Part shown: in pieces, positions 1-10,800 of the stretch | Layout of the letters: each line of letters opens with the position of its first letter | Numbering within the stretch: position 1 is the first letter of the stretch | Source of the DNA: Limanda limanda | Taxonomy: Eukaryota; Chordata; Actinopteri; Pleuronectiformes; Pleuronectidae | Direction of reading: 5' to 3' | Length of the DNA: 64,000 nucleotides | Assembly (NCBI RefSeq): GCF_963576545.1 | Contig: NW_026870578.1 | Coordinates: 124,001 to 188,000, forward strand | Notes under the pieces: model-generated | What the model was told of the DNA's origin: nothing | What the model saw: only the letters and a program-made list of their open reading frames with translations | Databases searched by the model: none | Translations under genes and position numbers: made by a program

Positions 1-326
1 AAAAAGTTATTCAAGAATATCTCTTTCTCCTATGTGCTTTCATCCCTAACCCTAACCCTAACCCTTCCGAAAGTCGGAAAAGCTCAAGGATGGTACTGAT
101 CGATGCGCGCTACCCCATTTAGTGGGGGTAGAGCCTACTTGCAAGTCTCTCCGACCTTCACAAAAAAAGTTATTCAAGAATATCTCTTTCTCCTATGTGC
201 TTTCATCCCTAACCCTAACCCTAACCCTTCCGAAAGTCGGAGAAGCTCAAGGATGGTACTGATCGATGCGCGCAACCCCATTTAGTGGGGGTAGAGCCTA
301 CTTGCAAGTCTCTCCGACCTTCACAA

Positions 327-482
327 AAAAAGTTATTCAAGAATATCTCCTCAGATTTTGGGGGAATTTCGTCGGTCGACCTCTTCCGAAGGTCGTACAA
401 GCTCGGGGATGGTACCAATCGATCTGCAGGACCCAAATTAGTCCAGATGCAACCACTTTCCAAGTCTCTCCGACCTTCACCA
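327..482 (+). repeat. Variant B monomer with 1-bp insertion (156 bp)
   Basis: This B unit has an extra T in its cassette (TTTT at 356-359 instead of TTT) and an A to C change in the poly-A junction near its end (CACCAAAAAAG at 477-487). It is the only B in the window with a length change. It also carries the CTGCAG (PstI) allele. Confidence 0.9.
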
Positions 483-808
483 AAAAAGTTATTCAAGAAT
501 ATCTCTTTCTCCTATGTGCTTTCATCCCTAACCCTAACCCTAACCCTTCCGAAAGTCGGAGAAGCTCAAGGATGGTACCGATCGATGCGCGCTACCCCAT
601 TTAGTGGGGGTAGAGCCTACTTGCAAGTCTCTCCGACCTTCACAAAAAAAGTTATTCAAGAATATCTCTTTCTCCTATGTGCTTTCATCCCTAACCCTAA
701 CCCTAACCCTTCCGAAAGTCGGAGAAGCTCAAGGATGGTACCGATCGATGCGCGCAACCCCATTTAGTGGGGGTAGAGCCTACTTGCAAGTCTCTCCGAC
801 CTTCACAA

Positions 809-963
809 AAAAAGTTATTCAAGAATATCTCCTCAGATTTGGGGGAATTTCGTCGGTCGACCTCTTCCGAAGGTCGTACAAGCTCGGGGATGGTACCAAT
901 CGATCCGCAGGACCCAAATTAGTCCAGATGCAACCACTTTCCAAGTCTCTCCGACCTTCACAA
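809..963 (+). repeat. Monomer B, type specimen (155 bp)
   Basis: Reference for the 119 B units. The left arm (1-23) and tail (134-155) are identical to those of A. The cassette at 24-55 differs completely from A: it holds TTTGGGGGAATTT and the 8-bp palindrome GGTCGACC containing a SalI site at 48-53, and no CCCTAA. From 56 to 155 it aligns gap-free with A 64-163, with 23 mismatches in 100 positions, mostly at 97-132. KpnI lies at 84-89 and ClaI at 91-96. A frequent C/T difference at position 98 turns CCGCAG into a PstI site CTGCAG (for example at B units 2415, 5627, 8032, 11243, 13492). Nine CpGs, G+C 47.7%. B is always flanked by A on both sides. Confidence 0.97.
855..862. other. GGTCGACC palindrome with SalI site, B-specific (specimen)
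   Basis: This 8-bp palindrome lies in the B cassette and is absent from A, so SalI positions report the spacing of B units directly: 318, 481, 644, 807 or 970 bp for 1 to 5 intervening A units, less 6 or 12 bp where short A units occur. Two B units (starting 55005 and 56448) have GGTGGACC instead; they are copies of one another in a 1443-bp duplication. Confidence 0.85.
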
Positions 964-1006
964 AAAAAGTTATTCAAGAATATCTCTTTCTCCTATGTGC
1001 TTTCAT

Positions 1007-1027
1007 CCCTAACCCTAACCCTAACCC
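1007..1027 (-). repeat. Telomeric (TTAGGG)n block inside monomer A (specimen)
   Basis: Twenty-one bases, (CCCTAA)3CCC on the + strand, equivalent to four GGG tracts separated by TTA on the - strand. The block occupies A positions 44-64. It is present in all 280 A units and in no B unit, giving about 820 hexamers in the window. The sequence is the vertebrate-type telomeric repeat. Four GGG tracts are the minimum for an intramolecular G-quadruplex, and each full block contains two overlapping matches to YTAGGGTTR, the site bound by TRF-type Myb proteins. Whether either happens in the cell is inference. The C-rich strand reads left to right, as it does at the left end of a chromosome. Confidence 0.97.
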
Positions 1028-1031
1028 TTCC

Positions 1032-1122
1032 GAAAGTCGGAGAAGCTCAAGGATGGTACCGATCGATGCGCGCTACCCCATTTAGTGGGGGTAGAGCCTA
1101 CTTGCAAGTCTCTCCGACCTTC
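1032..1122. repeat. Near-perfect 12-bp inverted repeat spanning the right part of A (specimen)
   Basis: GAAAGTCGGAGA at 1032-1043 is complementary, with one mismatch, to TCTCCGACCTTC at 1111-1122. In B the left arm is GAAGGTCG and pairs perfectly over 8 bp with CGACCTTC in the tail. The pairing is thus kept in both monomer types although the left-arm sequences differ. It could reflect a dyad-binding protein or fold-back structure, or descent of both arms from one older short repeat. Confidence 0.6.
1073..1094. repeat. Hairpin in monomer A (specimen)
   Basis: A perfect 7-bp inverted repeat: CTACCCC at 1073-1079 and GGGGTAG at 1088-1094, with an 8-base loop ATTTAGTG. It sits at A positions 110-131 and has no counterpart in B, where the same aligned positions are the most diverged part of the right half. 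In the A subtype with CAACCCC the stem shrinks to ACCCC/GGGGT. In units 36383-36390 and 43588-43595 a G to A change in the right arm (GGGAGTAG) also weakens it. Possible cruciform or protein site; no function can be assigned from sequence. Confidence 0.75.
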
Positions 1123-4100
1123 ACAAAAAAAGTTATTCAAGAATATCTCTTTCTCCTATGTGCTTTCATCCCTAACCCTAACCCTAACCCTTCCGAAAGT
1201 CGGAGAAGCTCAAGGATGGTACCGATCGATGCGCGCTACCCCATTTAGTGGGGGTAGAGCCTACTTGCAAGTCTCTCCGACCTTCACAAAAAAAGTTATT
1301 CAAGAATATCTCTTTCTCCTATGTGCTTTCATCCCTAACCCTAACCCTAACCCTTCCGAAAGTCGGAGAAGCTCAAGGATGGTACCGATCGATGCGCGCT
1401 ACCCCATTTAGTGGGGGTAGAGCCTACTTGCAAGTCTCTCCGACCTTCACAAAAAAAGTTATTCAAGAATATCTCTTTCTCCTATGTGCTTTCATCCCTA
1501 ACCCTAACCCTAACCCTTCCGAAAGTCGGAGAAGCTCAAGGATGGTACTGATCGATGTGCGCAACCCCATTTAGTGGGGGTAGAGCCTACTTGCAAGTCT
1601 CTCCGACCTTCACAAAAAAAGTTATTCAAGAATATCTCCTCAGATTTGGGGGAATTTCGTCGGTCGACCTCTTCCGAAGGTCGTACAAGCTCGGGGATGG
1701 TACCAATCGATCCGCAGGACCCAAATTAGTCCAGATGCAACCACTTTCCAAGTCTCTCCGACCTTCACAAAAAAAGTTATTCAAGAATATCTCTTTCTCC
1801 TATGTGCTTTCATCCCTAACCCTAACCCTAACCCTTCCGAAAGTCGGAGAAGCTCAAGGATGGTACCGATCGATGCGCGCTACCCCATTTAGTGGGGGTA
1901 GAGCCTACTTGCAAGTCTCTCCGACCTTCACAAAAAAAGTTATTCAAGAATATCTCTTTCTCCTATGTGCTTTCATCCCTAACCCTAACCCTAACCCTTC
2001 CGAAAGTCGGAGAAGCTCAAGGATGGTACTGATCGATGCGCGCAACCCCATTTAGTGGGGGTAGAGCCTACTTGCAAGTCTCTCCGACCTTCACAAAAAA
2101 AGTTATTCAAGAATATCTCCTCAGATTTGGGGGAATTTCGTCGGTCGACCTCTTCCGAAGGTCGTACAAGCTCGGGGATGGTACCAATCGATCCGCAGGA
2201 CCCAAATTAGTCCAGATGCAACCACTTTCCAAGTCTCTCCGACCTTCACAAAAAAAGTTATTCAAGAATATCTCTTTCTCCTATGTGCTTTCATCCCTAA
2301 CCCTAACCCTAACCCTTCCGAAAGTCGGAGAAGCTCAAGGATGGTACTGATCGATGCGCGCTACCCCATTTAGTGGGGGTAGAGCCTACTTGCAAGTCTC
2401 TCCGACCTTCACAAAAAAAGTTATTCAAGAATATCTCCTCAGATTTGGGGGAATTTCGTCGGTCGACCTCTTCCGAAGGTCGTACAAGCTCGGGGATGGT
2501 ACCAATCGATCTGCAGGACCCAAATTAGTCCAGATGCAACCACTTTCCAAGTCTCTCCGACCTTCACAAAAAAAGTTATTCAAGAATATCTCTTTCTCCT
2601 ATGTGCTTTCATCCCTAACCCTAACCCTAACCCTTCCGAAAGTCGGAGAAGCTCAAGGATGGTACCGATCGATGCGCGCTACCCCATTTAGTGGGGGTAG
2701 AGCCTACTTGCAAGTCTCTCCGACCTTCACAAAAAAAGTTATTCAAGAATATCTCTTTCTCCTATGTGCTTTCATCCCTAACCCTAACCCTAACCCTTCC
2801 GAAAGTCGGAGAAGCTCAAGGATGGTACCGATCGATGCGCGCTACCCCATTTAGTGGGGGTAGAGCCTACTTGCAAGTCTCTCCGACCTTCACAAAAAAA
2901 GTTATTCAAGAATATCTCTTTCTCCTATGTGCTTTCATCCCTAACCCTAACCCTAACCCTTCCGAAAGTCGGAGAAGCTCAAGGATGGTACTGATCGATG
3001 TGCGCAACCCCATTTAGTGGGGGTAGAGCCTACTTGCAAGTCTCTCCGACCTTCACAAAAAAAGTTATTCAAGAATATCTCCTCAGATTTGGGGGAATTT
3101 CGTCGGTCGACCTCTTCCGAAGGTCGTACAAGCTCGGGGATGGTACCAATCGATCCGCAGGACCCAAATTAGTCCAGATGCAACCACTTTCCAAGTCTCT
3201 CCGACCTTCACAAAAAAAGTTATTCAAGAATATCTCTTTCTCCTATGTGCTTTCATCCCTAACCCTAACCCTAACCCTTCCGAAAGTCGGAGAAGCTCAA
3301 GGATGGTACCGATCGATGCGCGCTACCCCATTTAGTGGGGGTAGAGCCTACTTGCAAGTCTCTCCGACCTTCACAAAAAAAGTTATTCAAGAATATCTCT
3401 TTCTCCTATGTGCTTTCATCCCTAACCCTAACCCTAACCCTTCCGAAAGTCGGAGAAGCTCAAGGATGGTACCTATCGATGCGCGCTACCCCATTTAGTG
3501 GGGGTAGAGCCTACTTGCAAGTCTCTCCGACCTTCACAAAAAAAGTTATTCAAGAATATCTCTTTCTCCTATGTGCTTTCATCCCTAACCCTAACCCTAA
3601 CCCTTCCGAAAGTCGGAGAAGCTCAAGGATGGTACTGATCGATGCGCGCAACCCCATTTAGTGGGGGTAGAGCCTACTTGCAAGTCTCTCCGACCTTCAC
3701 AAAAAAAGTTATTCAAGAATATCTCCTCAGATTTGGGGGAATTTCGTCGGTCGACCTCTTCCGAAGGTCGTACAAGCTCGGGGATGGTACCAATCGATCC
3801 GCAGGACCCAAATTAGTCCAGATGCAACCACTTTCCAAGTCTCTCCGACCTTCACAAAAAAAGTTATTCAAGAATATCTCTTTCTCCTATGTGCTTTCAT
3901 CCCTAACCCTAACCCTAACCCTTCCGAAAGTCGGAGAAGCTCAAGGATGGTACTGATCGATGCGCGCTACCCCATTTAGTGGGGGTAGAGCCTACTTGCA
4001 AGTCTCTCCGACCTTCACAAAAAAAGTTATTCAAGAATATCTCCTCAGATTTGGGGGAATTTCGTCGGTCGACCTCTTCCGAAGGTCGTACAAGCTCGGG

Positions 4101-5300
4101 GATGGTACCAATCGATCTGCAGGACCCAAATTAGTCCAGATGCAACCACTTTCCAAGTCTCTCCGACCTTCACAAAAAAAGTTATTCAAGAATATCTCTT
4201 TCTCCTATGTGCTTTCATCCCTAACCCTAACCCTAACCCTTCCGAAAGTCGGAGAAGCTCAAGGATGGTACCGATCGATGCGCGCTACCCCATTTAGTGG
4301 GGGTAGAGCCTACTTGCAAGTCTCTCCGACCTTCACAAAAAAAGTTATTCAAGAATATCTCTTTCTCCTATGTGCTTTCATCCCTAACCCTAACCCTAAC
4401 CCTTCCGAAAGTCGGAGAAGCTCAAGGATGGTACCGATCGATGCGCGCTACCCCATTTAGTGGGGGTAGAGCCTACTTGCAAGTCTCTCCGACCTTCACA
4501 AAAAAAGTTATTCAAGAATATCTCTTTCTCCTATGTGCTTTCATCCCTAACCCTAACCCTAACCCTTCCGAAAGTCGGAGAAGCTCAAGGATGGTACTGA
4601 TCGATGCGCGCAACCCCATTTAGTGGGGGTAGAGCCTACTTGCAAGTCTCTCCGACCTTCACAAAAAAAGTTATTCAAGAATATCTCCTCAGATTTGGGG
4701 GAATTTCGTCGGTCGACCTCTTCCGAAGGTCGTACAAGCTCGGGGATGGTACCAATCGATCCGCAGGACCCAAATTAGTCCAGATGCAACCACTTTCCAA
4801 GTCTCTCCGACCTTCACAAAAAAAGTTATTCAAGAATATCTCTTTCTCCTATGTGCTTTCATCCCTAACCCTAACCCTAACCCTTCCGAAAGTCGGAGAA
4901 GCTCAAGGATGGTACCGATCGATGCGCGCTACCCCATTTAGTGGGGGTAGAGCCTACTTGCAAGTCTCTCCGACCTTCACAAAAAAAGTTATTCAAGAAT
5001 ATCTCTTTCTCCTATGTGCTTTCATCCCTAACCCTAACCCTAACCCTTCCGAAAGTCGGAGAAGCTCAAGGATGGAACCGATCGATGCGCGCTACCCCAT
5101 TTAGTGGGGGTAGAGCCTACTTGCAAGTCGCTCCGACCTTCACAAAAAAAGTTATTCAAGAATATCTCCTCAGATTTGGGGGAATTTCGTCGGTCGACCT
5201 CTTCCGAAGGTCGTACAAGCTCGGGGATGGTACCAATCGATCCGCAGAACCCAAATTAGTCCAGATGCAACCACTTTCCAAGTCTCTCCGACCTTCACAA

Positions 5301-7868
5301 AAAAAGTTATTCAAGAATATCTCTTTCTCCTATGTGCTTTCATCCCTAACCCTAACCCTAACCCTTCCGAAAGTCGGAGAAGCTCAAGGATGGTACTGAT
5401 CGATGCGCGCTACCCCATTTAGTGGGGGTAGAGCCTACTTGCAAGTCTCTCCGACCTTCACAAAAAAAGTTATTCAAGAATATCTCTTTCTCCTATGTGC
5501 TTTCATCCCTAACCCTAACCCTAACCCTTCCGAAAGTCGGAGAAGCTCAAGGATGGTACCGATCGATGCGCGCTACCCCATTTAGTGGGGGTAGAGCCTA
5601 CTTGCAAGTCTCTCCGACCTTCACAAAAAAAGTTATTCAAGAATATCTCCTCAGATTTGGGGGAATTTCGTCGGTCGACCTCTTCCGAAGGTCGTACAAG
5701 CTCGGGGATGGTACCAATCGATCTGCAGGACCCAAATTAGTCCAGATGCAACCACTTTCCAAGTCTCTCCGACCTTCACAAAAAAAGTTATTCAAGAATA
5801 TCTCTTTCTCCTATGTGCTTTCATCCCTAACCCTAACCCTAACCCTTCCGAAAGTCGGAGAAGCTCAAGGATGGTACCGATCGATGCGCGCTACCCCATT
5901 TAGTGGGGGTAGAGCCTACTTGCAAGTCTCTCCGACCTTCACAAAAAAAGTTATTCAAGAATATCTCTTTCTCCTATGTGCTTTCATCCCTAACCCTAAC
6001 CCTAACCCTTCCGAAAGTCAGAGAAGCTCAAGGATGGTACCGATCGATGCGCGCTACCCCATTTAGTGGGGGTAGAGCCTACTTGCAAGTCTCTCCGACC
6101 TTCACAAAAAAAGTTATTCAAGAATATCTCCTCAGATTTGGGGGAATTTCGTCGGTCGACCTCTTCCGAAGGTCGTACAAGCTCGGGGATGGTACCAATC
6201 GATCCGCAGGACCCAAATTAGTCCAGATGCAACCACTTTTCAAGTCTCTCCGACCTTCACAAAAAAAGTTATTCAAGAATATCTCTTTCTCCTATGTGCT
6301 TTCATCCCTAACCCTAACCCTAACCCTTCCGAAAGTCGGAGAAGCTCAAGGATGGTACCGATCGATGCGCGCTACCCCATTTAGTGGGGGTAGAACCTAC
6401 TTGCAAGTCTCTCCGACCTTCACAAAAAACGTTATTCAAGAATATCTCTTTCTCCTATGTGCTTTCATCCCTAACCCTAACCCTAACCCTTCCGAAAGTC
6501 GGAGAAGCTCAAGGATGGTACCGATCGATGCGCGCTACCCCATTTAGTGGGGGTAGAGCCTACTTGCAAGTCTCTCCGACCTTCAAAAAAAAAGTTATTC
6601 AAGAATATCTCCTCAGATTTGGGGGAATTTCGTCGGTCGACCTCTTCCGAAGGTCGTACAAGCTCGGGGATGGTACCAATCGATCCGCAGGACCCAAATT
6701 AGTCCAGATGCAACCACTTTCCAAGTCTCTCCGACCTTCACAAAAAAAGTTATTCAAGAATATCTCTTTCTCCTATGTGCTTTCATCCCTAACCCTAACC
6801 CTAACCCTTCCGAAAGTCGGAGAAGCTCAAGGATGGTACCGATCGATGCGCGCTACCCCATTTAGTGGGGGTAGAGCCTACTTGCAAGTCTCTCCGACCT
6901 TCACAAAAAAAGTTATTCAAGAATATCTCTTTCTCCTATGTGCTTTCATCCCTAACCCTAACCCTAACCCTTCCGAAAGTCAGAGAAGCTCAAGGATGGT
7001 ACCGATCGATGCGCGCTACCCCATTTAGTGGGGGTAGAGCCTACTTGCAAGTCTCTCCGACCTTCACAAAAAAAGTTATTCAAGAATATCTCCTCAGATT
7101 TGGGGGAATTTCGTCGGTCGACCTCTTCCGAAGGTCGTACAAGCTCGGGGATGGTACCAATCGATCCGCAGGACCCAAATTAGTCCAGATGCAACCACTT
7201 TTCAAGTCTCTCCGACCTTCACAAAAAAAGTTATTCAAGAATATCTCTTTCTCCTATGTGCTTTCATCCCTAACCCTAACCCTAACCCTTCCGAAAGTCG
7301 GAGAAGCTCAAGGATGGTACCGATCGATGCGCGCTACCCCATTTAGTGGGGGTAGAACCTACTTGCAAGTCTCTCCGACCTTCACAAAAAACGTTATTCA
7401 AGAATATCTCTTTCTCCTATGTGCTTTCATCCCTAACCCTAACCCTAACCCTTCCGAAAGTCGGAGAAGCTCAAGGATGGTACCGATCGATGCGCGCTAC
7501 CCCATTTAGTGGGGGTAGAGCCTACTTGCAAGTCTCTCCGACCTTCAAAAAAAAAGTTATTCAAGAATATCTCCTCAGATTTGGGGGAATTTCGTCGGTC
7601 GACCTCTTCCGAAGGTCGTACAAGCTCGGGGATGGTACCAATCGATCCGCAGGACCCAAATTAGTCCAGATGCAACCACTTTCCAAGTCTCTCCGACCTT
7701 CACAAAAAAAGTTATTCAAGAATATCTCTTTCTCCTATGTGCTTTCATCCCTAACCCTAACCCTAACCCTTCCGAAAGTCGGAGAAGCTCAAGGATAGTA
7801 CCGATCGATGCGCGCTACCCCATTTAGTGGGGGTAGAGCCTACTTGCAAGTCTCTCCGACCTTCACAA
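5301..7868. repeat. 481-bp higher-order repeat (A-A-B) with nested 962-bp duplication
   Basis: B starts at 5146, 5627, 6108, 6589, 7070, 7551 and 8032 are all exactly 481 bp apart. Linked variants repeat every 962 bp: AGTCAGAGAAG near 6018 and 6980, CTTTTCAAG near 6237 and 7199, GTAGAACCTAC near 6391 and 7353, the AAAAAACGTT junction near 6424 and 7386, and a run of nine A near 6585 and 7547. This marks a two-copy duplication of six monomers. Confidence 0.92.
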
Positions 7869-10800
7869 AAAACGTTATTCAAGAATATCTCTTTCTCCTA
7901 TGTGCTTTCATCCCTAACCCTAACCCTAACCCTTCCGAAAGTCGGAGAAGCTCAAGGATGGTACCGATCGATGCGCGCTACCCCATTTAGTGGGGGTAGA
8001 GCCTACTTGCAAGTCTCTCCGACCTTCACAAAAAAAGTTATTCAAGAATATCTCCTCAGATTTGGGGGAATTTCGTCGGTCGACCTCTTCCGAAGGTCGT
8101 ACAAGCTCGGGGATGGTACCAATCGATCTGCAGGACCCAAATTAGTCCAGATGCAACCACTTTCCAAGTCTCTCCGACCTTCACAAAAAAAGTTATTCAA
8201 GAATATCTCTTTCTCCAAGTGCTTTCATCCCTAACCCTAACCCTAACCCTTCCGAAAGTCGGAGAAGCTCAAGGATGGTACCGATCGATGCGCGCTACCC
8301 CATTTAGTGGGGGTAGAGCCTACTTGCAAGTCTCTCCGACCTTCACAAAAAAAGTTATTCAAGAATATCTCTTTCTCCTATGTGCTTTCATCCCTAACCC
8401 TAACCCTAACCCTTCCGAAAGTCGGAGAAGCTCAAGGATGGTACCGATCGATGCGCGCTACCCCATTTAGTGGGGGTAGAGCCTACTTGCAAGTCTCTCC
8501 GACCTTCACAAAAAAAGTTATTCAAGAATATCTCTTTCTCCTATGTGCTTTCATCCCTAACCCTAACCCTAACCCTTCCAAAAGTCGGAGAAGCTCAAGG
8601 ATGGTACCGATCGATGCGCGCAACCCCATTTAGTGGGGGTAGAGCCTACTTGCAAGTCTCTCCGACCTTCACAAAAAAAGTTATTCAAGAATATCTCCTC
8701 AGATTTGGGGGAATTTCGTCGGTCGACCTCTTCCGAAGGTCGTACAAGCTCGGGGATGGTACCAATCGATCCGCAGGACCCAAATTAGTCCAGATGCAAC
8801 TACTTTCCAAGTCTCTCCGACCTTCACAAAAAAAGTTATTCAAGAATATCTCTTTCTCCTATGTGCTTTCATCCCTAACCCTAACCCTAACCCTTCCGAA
8901 AGTCGGAGAAGCTCAAGGATGGTACCGATCGATGCGCGCTACCCCATTTAGTGGGGGTAGAGCCTACTTGCAAGTCTCTCCGACCTTCACAAAAAAAGTT
9001 ATTCAAGAATATCTCTTTCTCCTATGTGCTTTCATCCCTAACCCTAACCCTAACCCTTCCGAAAGTCGGAGAAGCTCAAGGATGGTACTGATCGATGCGC
9101 GCTACCCCATTTAGTGGGGGTAGAGCCTACTTGCAAGTCTCTCCGACCTTCACAAAAAAAGTTATTCAAGAATATCTCTTTCTCCTATGTGCTTTCATCC
9201 CTAACCCTAACCCTAACCCTTCCGAAAGTCGGAGAAGCTCAAGGATGGTACCGATCGATGCGCGCTACCCCATTTAGTGGGGGTAGAGCCTACTTGCAAG
9301 TCTCTCCGACCTTCACAAAAAAAGTTATTCAAGAATATCTCTTTCTCCTATGTGCTTTCATCCCTAACCCTAACCCTAACCCTTCCGAAAGTCGGAGAAG
9401 CTCAAGGATGGTACCGATCGATGCGCGCTACCCCATTTAGTGGGGGTAGAGCCTACTTGCAAGTCGCTCCGACCTTCACAAAAAAAGTTATTCAAGAATA
9501 TCTCCTCAGATTTGGGGGAATTTCGTCGGTCGACCTCTTCCGAAGGTCGTACAAGCTCGGGGATGGTACCAATCGATCCGCAGGACCCAAATTAGTCCAG
9601 ATGCAACCACTTTCCAAGTCTCTCCGACCTTCACAAAAAAAGTTATTCAAGAATATCTCTTTCTCCTATGTGCTTTCATCCCTAACCCTAACCCTAACCC
9701 TTCCGAAAGTCGGAGAAGCTCAAGGATGGTACTGATCGATGCGCGCTACCCCATTTAGTGGGGGTAGAGCCTACTTGCAAGTCTCTCCGACCTTCACAAA
9801 AAAAGTTATTCAAGAATATCTCTTTCTCCTATGTGCTTTCATCCCTAACCCTAACCCTAACCCTTCCGAAAGTCGGAGAAGCTCAAGGATGGTACCGATC
9901 GATGCGCGCTACCCCATTTAGTGGGGGTAGAGCCTACTTGCAAGTCTCTCCGACCTTCACAAAAAAAGTTATTCAAGAATATCTCCTCAGATTTGGGGGA
10001 ATTTCGTCGGTCGACCTCTTCCGAAGGTCGTACAAGCTCGGGGATGGTACCAATCGATCTGCAGGACCCAAATTTGTCCAGATGCAACCACTTTCCAAGT
10101 CTCTCCGACCTTCACAAAAAAAGTTATTCAAGAATATCTCTTTCTCCTATGTGCTTTCATCCCTAACCCTAACCCTAACCCTTCCGAAAGTCAGAGAAGC
10201 TCAAGGATGGTACCGATCGATGCGCGCTACCCCATTTAGTGGGGGTAGAGCCTACTTGCAAGTCTCTCCGACCTTCACAAAAAAAGTTATTCAAGAATAT
10301 CTCCTCAGATTTGGGGGAATTTCGTCGGTCGACCTCTTTCGAAGGTCGTACAAGCTCGGGGATGGTACCAATCGATCCGCAGGACCCAAATTAGTCCAGA
10401 TGCAACCACTTTTCAAGTCTCTCCGACCTTCACAAAAAAAGTTATTCAAGAATATCTCTTTCTCCTATGTGCTTTCATCCCTAACCCTAACCCTAACCCT
10501 TCCGAAAGTCGGAGAAGCTCAAGGATGGTACCGATCGATGCGCGCTACCCCATTTAGTGGGGGTAGAACCTACTTGCAAGTCTCTCCGACCTTCACAAAA
10601 AACGTTATTCAAGAATATCTCTTTCTCCTATGTGCTTTCATCCCTAACCCTAACCCTAACCCTTCCGAAAGTCGGAGAAGCTCAAGGATGGTACCGATCG
10701 ATGCGCGCTACCCCATTTAGTGGGGGTAGAGCCTACTTGCAAGTCTCTCCGACCTTCACAAAAAAAGTTATTCAAGAATATCTCCTCAGATTTGGGGGAA

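Larger units (their letters stand above)
964..1126 (+). repeat. Monomer A, type specimen (163 bp)
   Basis: This unit matches the A consensus and serves as reference for all 280 A units. In order: a left arm of 23 bp starting AAAAAGTTATTC (1-23, shared with B); a cassette at 24-63 that is unlike B, T/C-rich, then holding most of the telomeric block (44-64, (CCCTAA)3CCC); and a right part at 64-163 that aligns without gaps to B. The right part contains a KpnI site GGTACC at 92-97, a ClaI site ATCGAT at 99-104, a GCGCGC-type CpG cluster at 105-110, a hairpin at 110-131, and a conserved tail 142-163 identical to that of B. G+C is 47%. It has seven CpG dinucleotides (observed/expected about 0.8 by hand count), so CpG is not strongly depleted. 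Confidence 0.97.
1..5300. repeat. Left segment: irregular A/B spacing with overlapping 1443- and 1606-bp duplications
   Basis: B units start at 327, 809, 1616, 2097, 2415, 3059, 3703, 4021, 4665 and 5146; everything between is A. The marker GATGTGCGCAAC occurs at 1555 and 2998, giving a 1443-bp duplicate of about 1.1-1.9 kb. The B-A-B pair at 2097/2415 recurs at 3703/4021, giving a 1606-bp duplicate (10 monomers). A GGTACTGATC variant, which removes the KpnI site, is frequent here and rarer further right. The first A unit (1-163) has GGAAAAG instead of GGAGAAG. Confidence 0.9.

Noticed and set aside
855..875. CENP-B box in monomer B, minus strand (TTCGGAAGAGG)
   Set aside because: TTCG and the central A fit the TTCGNNNNANNCGGG core, but the following TCGA does not match CGGG. 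No other position in A or B fits.
1007..1027. True chromosome-end telomere
   Set aside because: Hexamer runs never exceed 3.5 copies and are embedded in monomers. A terminal tract would be continuous.
1007..1027. Plant-type (CCCTAAA) or insect-type (CCTAA) telomeric repeat
   Set aside because: The period is exactly 6 bases, CCCTAA, in all blocks read.
9857..10087. Minus-strand open frames (also 221-496)
   Set aside because: They are reverse readings of A and B units, opened only by local variants (AATTTGTCC near 10072; the extra T near 358) and absent from sister copies.
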